11,533 nucleotides of DNA from Prevotellaceae bacterium UBA1720 (GTDB taxonomy: Bacteria > Bacteroidota > Bacteroidia > Bacteroidales > Bacteroidaceae). Within the stretch, counting starts at the first letter, position 1. Each line of letters begins with the position of its first letter. The position numbers and the translations under genes are program-made. Of the stretch, positions 6,226-11,533 are shown one piece after another. Below the pieces are notes generated by a model. It was not told the origin of the DNA and did no database searches. It worked only from the letters and a program-made list of their open reading frames with translations. The stretch covers positions 1-11,533 of the forward strand of contig DCIS01000017.1 of assembly GCA_002317475.1 (NCBI GenBank), in the 5' to 3' direction.

Positions 6226-7608
6226 ATGAAGAAATACTTTTTTTTAGTTCTCGCTGCCTTCGCAGCAACGATTACATTGAGTTCATGCAATGACGAAGAG
6301 TCATCAAACAATCCTTCTGATAGCAAGGACTACGTCATCACTCAGTTTGCCAACGAGCCTTTCCTTGGAGAGACCTACATCACCGATTATGACTATAACG
6401 CTGCCAACCAGTTCCTCGTTGAACGTTACAAGGCAGAGGCCAGCGGAGGTTGCAGCAGTTTCCGTAATGGCGATTACATTGGTCGCAATCAGGACTGGTA
6501 CATGAGGAATTATGCTATGCTCATTGTGCATATCGCGGCCAACAAGGAGAAGGGCCGTCTTGCCTCGGTGAATATCGTTGGTTCCAATCCTTTCGTTTCA
6601 CGCGAGATGATTGCCAGCGGTGAGGTGCAGAATGTAGTTACAAAGGGCGAAACCACCATCAACAACTGGCGCGACATCTTCCCTATCTTCACCCTCGATG
6701 GTATCAACGAGAAAGGACTGTGTGCCAGCACCAACATCGTCATGCACGAAGATAATGTTCGCGAGGGCTATGTAAAATGTACTGGCGGCGATTATCCTAA
6801 TTCAGAGAAGACCTCGTTCGTATCGCTTACACGCTATATCCTTGACAACTGCGAGTCGTGTGAGGATGCTATCGAGAAGTGTAGCAAGCTGCACGTGACT
6901 CAGGCCTTCACGGGTATGTTGTCAGCTGAGGATAATCATGTCTTTGTTTCAGACAACGACCAGACCGTAGTGCTCGAGTGGTACAACAACAAAATGGTGC
7001 CGACCCGCTACCCACGTTCTAAAGGATTCAAAAATAATAATATGCCCGCTATCATGACCAATTTCTTCAACTGCATCGGCGTAAAGCACACCAATGAAGA
7101 CGGTTCCTTGAAGTTTGAAGAATTGCTCAAGGAGCATCCTTACGCTATGGGCGTAGAGCGCTACGAACTGTTGCGTGACGGTTGGGACAAGGTCAACTCG
7201 CTCGAGAGCGCAAAGGCACAGATCTCGAAGGTCGACTACTCTAAGTTCTACGACCTCAATAGCAAGTGGTATACCGAGAATGGTGCTTTCTGCGGATTGT
7301 ATGGTGGCACCTGGTACTATCCTATTACTTATCCTATCAATGACGATACCAAGTATGCACCGGCAACCTCGCTCGTAGATGCCCTTCACAAGATGTTCGA
7401 ACCCGGTGGCGTCACCAATCAGGCCGCAGATGTATACCAGAGCCTTGACCATAAGATGCAGATACTCGACAGCGGTGTAGAGAGCGATGAATGGTACTCT
7501 GAGTTCACCTCGCTCTACGATATTCCAAAGAAGGAAATCTACATCAAGCCACAGGAAGGCTGGTACAACGATAAGTTCTACAAGTTCACGGTATTCGGCA
7601 ATCGTTGA
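6226..7608 (+). CDS. Lipoprotein Cys-type Ntn amide hydrolase, paralog 2
   Basis: A 460-residue tandem duplicate of the preceding hydrolase, closely similar along its whole length. It keeps the LSSC lipobox (Cys21, then NDEE), the predicted nucleophile in ASGGCSSF (Cys76), RNQDW (Arg87, Asp90), DGINEKGLCASTN (Asn170), PAIMTNFFN (Asn279) and GVER (Arg312). Differences cluster at 91-110 just after the RNxDW motif (WYMRNYAML versus WFVRDYAVL, then IAANKEKG versus TPANKAKN), in 186-196 and 215-232, and in the C-terminal third around 355-400. These could change substrate pocket or lid contacts. It begins 35 bases after paralog 1 without an evident promoter, so it is probably on the same transcript. 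The 30-base gap to the next lipoprotein supports one operon. The call rests on the same motif reading as paralog 1. Confidence 0.82.
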   Translation: MKKYFFLVLAAFAATITLSSCNDEESSNNPSDSKDYVITQFANEPFLGETYITDYDYNAANQFLVERYKAEASGGCSSFRNGDYIGRNQDWYMRNYAMLIVHIAANKEKGRLASVNIVGSNPFVSREMIASGEVQNVVTKGETTINNWRDIFPIFTLDGINEKGLCASTNIVMHEDNVREGYVKCTGGDYPNSEKTSFVSLTRYILDNCESCEDAIEKCSKLHVTQAFTGMLSAEDNHVFVSDNDQTVVLEWYNNKMVPTRYPRSKGFKNNNMPAIMTNFFNCIGVKHTNEDGSLKFEELLKEHPYAMGVERYELLRDGWDKVNSLESAKAQISKVDYSKFYDLNSKWYTENGAFCGLYGGTWYYPITYPINDDTKYAPATSLVDALHKMFEPGGVTNQAADVYQSLDHKMQILDSGVESDEWYSEFTSLYDIPKKEIYIKPQEGWYNDKFYKFTVFGNR

Positions 7609-7638
7609 AAGCCATAACTGAAAGCGACTGTGTCAAAT

Positions 7639-8649
7639 ATGATCAAAAGATTCTGCCATTTTCTCCTAGTTCTCACTTCGCTGCTGAATTTTACCGCTTG
7701 CAGCGACGACGAGGTGGTGGCAGTTGCTGAGCAATGGGAGGTGACCGCTGTGCTCACCCCTACGGGTTTGGGTGACCTGGGCTACAACGATCAGATGTAC
7801 CTGGGCCTGTGCTATATCCGTGAACAGTTGGGCTGCGAGGTGGTGGAATGCCGCCCGTCGAGCACCGACCAGGGCATAGCAATGGCGAAGGAGTGGATGC
7901 AGGAGACGCCCCAGCAGGGCAAGCACCGCCTGCTCATCCTCTGTGACGAGGGCTATGAGACCGCGGTGCGTCAGCTGAGATGGAAGAACACCACGGAGAG
8001 CGCCGTGCTGCAGTTGGACTGCCAGGACGACGACCTCGATATCTACACCCGAAGCATGCCTCTCTATGGGGCTTGCTACGTTTTGGGACGCCTGTGCAAG
8101 GAGACGCTCAGCGATACCGGCAAACATGCTGCGCTGGTGCTGGCCAACCCTCACGACCTGTCTATCAACGATGGCAGGAAGGGTTTCATCGAAGGCGCTG
8201 TGATGGAAAGCGTGGGCGTCACTGTCTACTATCTGTCGTGGGAGGCTGGCAATGGTTACACCGATAATGAGGCCCTCTATCGCCTTTGCTACGACATTGC
8301 GCCGCAGACCGGTTTCCTGTTGCCCTTGGCTGGCGGTAGTAACAAGGGCGTCTATCAGTATGGACGCGAGAACCACTCAGACTTCATCTGGACCTGTGCT
8401 CTCGACAGCGACCTTTCCTACCTCTCCTACTCTGCTGCTTACGGCATCATGAAGTACATCGACCAGTTGCTCCTCGACTTTGCCCGCCGTTGGAAAAACG
8501 GAGAGCCCAACGAGAAGCATGCCATCTGCGGCCTCGCCAGTGGCTATGTCAAGGTGGAGGTCAACCCATTCAAGACGAACTCCTGGGGCGCCAACTTCGA
8601 CGCTTATCTGAAGGATGCCATAGAGCTTGAGAATGAAAGATACAAATAA
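7639..8649 (+). CDS. BMP-family (PnrA-like) substrate-binding lipoprotein
   Basis: A 336-residue lipoprotein. The signal peptide ends NFTAC, giving lipidated Cys21, followed by SDDE. The mature part looks like a type-1 periplasmic-binding fold of the basic-membrane-protein (BMP/Med/PnrA) family, which usually binds purine nucleosides. Evidence: an opening strand VTAVLTPTGLGDLGYNDQMYLGL (35-57) like the family's 'D.sfNq..y.G', FLLPLAGGSNKGV (226-238) like 'vifp.aGg.g.Gv', and WTCALDSD (251-258) at the usual hinge or ligand strand. No ABC permease or ATPase gene is nearby, so it may capture or sense a ligand rather than feed a transporter. I start it at ATG 7639. A GTG three codons upstream (7630) is in frame but adds nothing to the signal peptide. 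The DNA looks noticeably GC-richer than the gene after it. Confidence 0.78.
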   Translation: MIKRFCHFLLVLTSLLNFTACSDDEVVAVAEQWEVTAVLTPTGLGDLGYNDQMYLGLCYIREQLGCEVVECRPSSTDQGIAMAKEWMQETPQQGKHRLLILCDEGYETAVRQLRWKNTTESAVLQLDCQDDDLDIYTRSMPLYGACYVLGRLCKETLSDTGKHAALVLANPHDLSINDGRKGFIEGAVMESVGVTVYYLSWEAGNGYTDNEALYRLCYDIAPQTGFLLPLAGGSNKGVYQYGRENHSDFIWTCALDSDLSYLSYSAAYGIMKYIDQLLLDFARRWKNGEPNEKHAICGLASGYVKVEVNPFKTNSWGANFDAYLKDAIELENERYK

Positions 8650-8650
8650 C

Positions 8651-8723
8651 CAGAAACCAGAAACTTAGAAACGAGAAACTTAGAAACAAGAAACTTAGAA
8701 ACAAGAAACCATAAACCATAAAC
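8651..8723. repeat. 73-bp tandem repeat of AGAAAC-type units
   Basis: Starts one base after the stop of the BMP-like gene and ends 12 bases before the next ATG. The structure is two CAGAAAC units, three copies of the 15-bp unit TTAGAAAC(G/A)AGAAAC (8665-8679, 8680-8694, 8695-8709), then two CATAAAC units (8710-8723). The alternation of 8 and 7 bp units is regular. A four-unit relative is at 3081-3108. It occupies most of the space where a ribosome binding site or promoter for the next gene would lie, so copy number could affect expression. Confidence 0.9.
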
Positions 8724-8735
8724 ACTAATAACTTT

Positions 8736-8819
8736 ATGACTAAAAGATTTTTCCTGGCAGCCTTTGCTGCCGTAGCCCTCACGATGGGCTTCACCGCTTG
8801 TAGCGATGATGAGAATGAG
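8736..8819 (+). repeat. Conserved signal-peptide coding segment, copy 1
   Basis: The first 84 bases (28 codons) match 9900-9983 at 79 of 84 positions, including silent sites. Similarity at DNA level then stops abruptly, although the proteins remain distantly related. This is the portion encoding the signal peptide, lipid-attachment Cys and acidic SDDENE tag. Confidence 0.85.
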
Positions 8820-9857
8820 ACTGTAAAAAATGGAGTAAAGGAAACCTTCAGTCTGAAAGTAGACGCAAGTGCACAAAGTGCTGACATGACCGAAGTTTAC
8901 GAAGCCTATTATGATGCTGCTGGCATTGCCAAGTATGCAAATGTGATGACTGTAGACATTCAGGGAAAAGACTCTGCTGATTGTGCTCAGAAATTCATAG
9001 CTCTCTTGAAAAAGGCCGAGGATAAGTTCACTGCGAAAACCAACTGGGAGGAGCATGTATGTGTGGTTGCACAGGACAGCAAGTATACCGAGGTTTACAG
9101 AAAGGACTTTGGCGCAAATGCTGAGAACGGTGGAATGCATTTTTTCGGTTCTTCGTACATTGGGCAGCGGTATATCTATCCTAAACGAGGCGAGTATATC
9201 AGAGATCTCTTTGTAGATACATGGGGTAGTAGTTATATGTATGCAGATGTCGAGAATTTTTACAAGAAGCACATATTTCTTGATGAAGACCTGAATGAAT
9301 TTGCCGGAGGCCGATATGTATACTTGGGCGAAGAACTGACCACAAACCCGGACTCGGCTGTTACCGGTGCTTTCGTTCTTAAGAGCACCACCGGTGTATG
9401 CAGGAGAGAGTTGGTTTACAATGGCATTACATACCAGTGCAGCAGTGAGCTTGACAATACTGTTTTCCCCAACTACCGCAACCGTGACCTTAACGAGGAT
9501 GCTGGTGGCCCATGGCTTTTCCTGTACACAACTCATGACCCTGCAACAGGTAAGAGACTGATGAGCGGCGTTTTTGGATGCGTTGGATACGATGATCGTG
9601 TTACATTGGATGACTTTAATGGTTTTACGGAGGAAGTCTATTCTAAACTCGGTTATTCGATTAAAGATATTGCCGATGAGATGGAATTCATGCCGGGCTC
9701 TTATGCTGTCAGCACAGATAGCGACCTGGATAACATTAAACTCGAATTTCGTGATGCTCCTTATGAGCTGGATCTGAAACGGGGCCAGGATATGAATCAG
9801 GGAGCCGGTGGCGCTTGGATATACGTCCTCTTGCTGTGGGAGAAAATTGAGAAATAA
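8736..9857 (+). CDS. Lipoprotein with three DLNxxAGG motifs (possible MABP-like beta-prism), paralog 1
   Basis: A 373-residue lipoprotein. The signal peptide runs to GFTAC (Cys22) followed by SDDENE. Residues ~50-135 form an N-terminal region shared with the next gene (ends in GANAENGG). Three copies of a motif follow: DLNEFAGGRYVYL (185-197), DLNEDAGGPWLFLY (251-264) and DMNQGAGGAWIYV (352-364). The pattern D-L-N-x-x-A-G-G-x-x-(I/V)-Y-L recalls the repeated strands of the MABP beta-prism domain known from eukaryotic trafficking proteins and bacterial MACPF proteins. That link is from memory of the motif and needs a profile search. No catalytic motif is seen, so ligand, glycan or membrane binding at the cell surface is a guess. 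The gene looks AT-richer than its neighbours. Its start is 12 bases after a tandem repeat. Confidence 0.75.
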   Translation: MTKRFFLAAFAAVALTMGFTACSDDENETVKNGVKETFSLKVDASAQSADMTEVYEAYYDAAGIAKYANVMTVDIQGKDSADCAQKFIALLKKAEDKFTAKTNWEEHVCVVAQDSKYTEVYRKDFGANAENGGMHFFGSSYIGQRYIYPKRGEYIRDLFVDTWGSSYMYADVENFYKKHIFLDEDLNEFAGGRYVYLGEELTTNPDSAVTGAFVLKSTTGVCRRELVYNGITYQCSSELDNTVFPNYRNRDLNEDAGGPWLFLYTTHDPATGKRLMSGVFGCVGYDDRVTLDDFNGFTEEVYSKLGYSIKDIADEMEFMPGSYAVSTDSDLDNIKLEFRDAPYELDLKRGQDMNQGAGGAWIYVLLLWEKIEK

Positions 9858-9899
9858 GTGGCTTTGGATAACCGAAACAGTATTATAAATTAGTCAATT

Positions 9900-9983
9900 A
9901 TGACCAAAAGATTTTTCCTGGCAGCCCTGACTGCCGTAGCCCTCACGCTGGGCTTCACCGCTTGTAGCGATGATGAGAATGAG
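9900..9983 (+). repeat. Conserved signal-peptide coding segment, copy 2
   Basis: Partner of 8736-8819 (79 of 84 bases identical). The differences fall in codons 2, 10, 11 and 17. The boundary of identity is sharp, at the codon after the SDDENE tag. Confidence 0.85.
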
Positions 9984-10943
9984 CATTCGGGCAAGTATGA
10001 AATGACTGTCAGTGTCCATGCTGATGAGATAGGCAGCGATACCGAGGAACTTGCGGTCATCTGCAACGCCTACCGCACAGCCTTCGGCCTTGGCCAGCTG
10101 AGCGAGAACACTGAGGACGAGACAACCACCATCCAGGGCAATGACAGTCTGGAGTGTGCCAACACCATCAAGCAGCTATGCGTCAAGGCCGAAAAACAGT
10201 TGGAAGGCACGACGTGGACCGACAGGAATATCGTCTCCATCCGCGATATCGCCACCAACGCAGCCGTCTACACCCACACCTACGGCGCCAAGGCCGAAAA
10301 CGGAGCAAGTATCGAGCATTTCGACAGAGCACCCGGAAGACAAATACCGGCAGTCAACACTTATTGTGTTGCCGACCTCTGTGTCGACTCCCGAAGCAGT
10401 GCCTGCTACGAGTGGTCGGAGCTCTGGAGGAGGAACTATCTGGGCCACGACCTCAACTGCTGTGCGGGAGGCAACTATGTCTATCCAAGCATCTCTGTCT
10501 TGGACATCACCAACGTATATGATTTGATTCTCTGTCTCAAATATATGGTGGGCGGTATCTATGTGCTCAACAATGAGAGCGGAGGCAATCCACCCGAGAC
10601 GTTCGAGTACGATGGTTGCACGTATACCATTGCCAAGGATGCAAACACTGGAAAGTACAGTTTTGACCTCAATCATAAGGCCGGTGGCAAATACCTTTAT
10701 CTGTACACCACAAGAGCCGACCAGACGCAAAAGTATCTTCAGGCATACAACATCAAGATCTGGTGGGACGATGACGACTGCAGCGATGAATACGAAAGAC
10801 GCTTCTTCGTCAAAGGCCTTACGCTCTACCGCAACGGCGAAATCAAGTTGACTCACCCCAACGGCATTGACCTCAACCAGGATGCCGGCGGCGACTACAT
10901 CTACATGATTGCAGACTTCTCTAACGTATACTACGATCTGTAA
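9900..10943 (+). CDS. Lipoprotein with three DLNxxAGG motifs (possible MABP-like beta-prism), paralog 2
   Basis: A 347-residue paralog of the previous gene. The signal peptide is almost the same (MTKRFFLAA... to GFTAC, Cys22, then SDDENE). An N-terminal region at ~45-135 ends in GAKAENGA, matching the other protein's GANAENGG. The three motifs are DLNCCAGGNYVY (184-195), DLNHKAGGKYLYLY (256-269) and DLNQDAGGDYIY (324-335). Outside these motifs the two mature proteins are strongly diverged. This copy has many more cysteines (for example 55, 86, 94, 156, 161, 169, 187, 188, 212, 240, 294), which may form disulphides outside the cytoplasm. It lies 42 bases after paralog 1. A TTTG at 9863-9866 could be part of a weak promoter but lacks a matching -7 box. 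Function is unknown. The motif spacing of about 70 residues suggests three repeats of one beta-rich module. Confidence 0.75.
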   Translation: MTKRFFLAALTAVALTLGFTACSDDENEHSGKYEMTVSVHADEIGSDTEELAVICNAYRTAFGLGQLSENTEDETTTIQGNDSLECANTIKQLCVKAEKQLEGTTWTDRNIVSIRDIATNAAVYTHTYGAKAENGASIEHFDRAPGRQIPAVNTYCVADLCVDSRSSACYEWSELWRRNYLGHDLNCCAGGNYVYPSISVLDITNVYDLILCLKYMVGGIYVLNNESGGNPPETFEYDGCTYTIAKDANTGKYSFDLNHKAGGKYLYLYTTRADQTQKYLQAYNIKIWWDDDDCSDEYERRFFVKGLTLYRNGEIKLTHPNGIDLNQDAGGDYIYMIADFSNVYYDL

Positions 10944-10948
10944 ACAAA

Positions 10949-10975
10949 GCGTGGCAGCTGGGCAGTGCCGTACGC
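10949..10975 (+). terminator. Stem-loop between lipoprotein genes
   Basis: GCGT-GGCA (10949-10956) can pair with TGCC and ACGC (10966-10969, 10972-10975), giving eight base pairs with a 2-nt bulge and a 9-nt loop. It starts 5 bases after the stop of the second beta-prism gene. No T-tract follows (AATTAAGAG), so it is more likely an mRNA-processing, stabilising or weak attenuation structure than a strong terminator. Confidence 0.35.
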
Positions 10976-10989
10976 AATTAAGAGATTAC

Positions 10990-11533
10990 ATGACGAAGCA
11001 TTTCTTCCACTCCCTCCTCCTCGCTCTCCTCTCGCTACTATGCTTCTCGGCTTGCAGCGACGAGGATAGCACTGCATCTCAGGCCGAGGTGGAGGAATTC
11101 ACTGTGGCTGTAGTAGTGCCACTGAGCGGCGAAACGGCTGCTCAGTGGCGCAACACCGTGGATTGGGCCGTGAGCAACATCGACAAGGCTCAGCAGGGAT
11201 GCAAGCATCGCGTACATCTTAATATAGAAATGCACGACGAGGATACGGAGGACATCTCTGCCTTGAGCAAAGAACTGGCCGGGCGAAAGGATGTGGTGGC
11301 CGTAGTAGGTCCTGTCAATCAAGAGAACTTGGGCATGATGGCCGCTGCGCTGCGCTTCAGCGGCAAACCGCTGATGGCTATCTCTGCCGGCTCTACTGAT
11401 GTGGTGCGAAAGTATGTGGAGAAGAACGACTTCTTCTGGGCCATGACCACCACCGACATCTCGCAGTGCGAGGTGATGATAAGCACCGCTGCACAGACCG
11501 GACGTCGACAGTTCACGCTCATCTGCAACAGCG
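10990..11533 (+). CDS. Branched-chain amino acid-binding-protein-like lipoprotein (3' truncated by window end)
   Basis: The first 181 codons are present and the frame is open at the window end. The signal peptide MTKHFFHSLLLALLSLLCFSAC gives lipidated Cys22, followed by SDED. The mature part begins with a type-1 periplasmic-binding fold: VAVVVPLSGE (39-48) is the classic first strand and loop of Leu/Ile/Val-binding-protein-like receptors (Peripla_BP_6 type). A second block, VVAVVGPVNQENLGMMAAAL followed by GKPLMAISAGSTD (about 102-138), matches the family's 'aviGp..S......a......iP.is..st' region. A bacterial lipoprotein of this family normally delivers ligands to an ABC importer or senses them, but no permease is seen in the window. 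It is 46 bases downstream of the beta-prism gene in the same orientation. Confidence 0.78.
   Translation, partial: MTKHFFHSLLLALLSLLCFSACSDEDSTASQAEVEEFTVAVVVPLSGETAAQWRNTVDWAVSNIDKAQQGCKHRVHLNIEMHDEDTEDISALSKELAGRKDVVAVVGPVNQENLGMMAAALRFSGKPLMAISAGSTDVVRKYVEKNDFFWAMTTTDISQCEVMISTAAQTGRRQFTLICNS

Noticed and set aside
7630..7638. GTG start for the BMP-like lipoprotein
   Set aside because: Adds only three residues before MIKRF; the ATG at 7639 gives a standard signal peptide. The GTG cannot be strictly excluded.
7666..8376. 236-residue minus-strand open frame
   Set aside because: Antisense to the BMP-like gene in GC-rich DNA; no domain or signal, and composition typical of a shadow frame.
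8651..8723. CRISPR array
   Set aside because: Units are 7-15 bp and contiguous, with no unique spacers of constant length and no cas genes.
8604..9536. 310-residue minus-strand open frame
   Set aside because: Lies opposite a clear lipoprotein gene. Its repetitive FLVSK stretch is just the translation of the tandem repeat at 8651-8723.
10176..10856. 226-residue minus-strand open frame
   Set aside because: Antisense to the second beta-prism-like lipoprotein, with no recognisable domain.

Overview
The window reads as part of a Bacteroidales chromosome, most likely a Prevotella/Segatella-type gut or oral species. Three things point there. Promoter-like sites fit the Bacteroidota -33 TTG / -7 TAnnTTTG pattern. 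Start codons are preceded by A/T-rich sequence rather than strong Shine-Dalgarno sites. There is also a long series of lipoproteins whose signal peptides end in Cys followed by Asn/Ser and a run of acidic residues, which resembles the Bacteroidota surface lipoprotein export signal. The genus is inferred from style, not from a marker gene.

Left part (1-3074), four housekeeping or accessory genes in a row on the + strand: a zinc-ribbon protein overlapping a class-3-type aldehyde dehydrogenase by 4 bases (ATGA), a small four-helix membrane protein, and a DUF2461 protein. Gaps are 17 bases or less, so they are probably one transcription unit.

Middle part (3075-4804): the only minus-strand gene, a ThiF/E1-like tRNA threonylcarbamoyladenosine dehydratase (tcdA), lies between two intergenic regions. 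These carry an 80-bp near-identical direct repeat (77/80), each copy with a hairpin at its left edge, placed 1087 bp apart on either side of tcdA. A good Bacteroidota promoter (4638-4668) then fires rightwards.

Right part (4805-11533, running off the end): six consecutive + strand lipoproteins. Two are tandem Cys-type Ntn amide hydrolases of the choloylglycine hydrolase / acid-ceramidase-like superfamily. The third is a BMP-family (PnrA-like) binding protein. The fourth and fifth are diverged paralogs, each with three DLNxxAGGxYxY motifs that suggest a beta-prism (MABP-like) fold. The sixth is a branched-chain-amino-acid-binding-protein-like lipoprotein cut by the window end. The layout is 'duplicated pair + type-1 periplasmic-binding lipoprotein', twice over, with no transporter membrane subunits. 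All six are predicted to be lipid-anchored and probably surface-exposed. The best candidate for an undescribed system is this array: surface amidases, ligand-binding lipoproteins and beta-prism proteins working together on some amide-linked or small-molecule ligand. The substrate cannot be read from sequence alone. A 73-bp tandem repeat (7/8-bp units) sits just upstream of the first beta-prism gene, and the two beta-prism genes have nearly identical signal-peptide DNA followed by strongly diverged mature regions.
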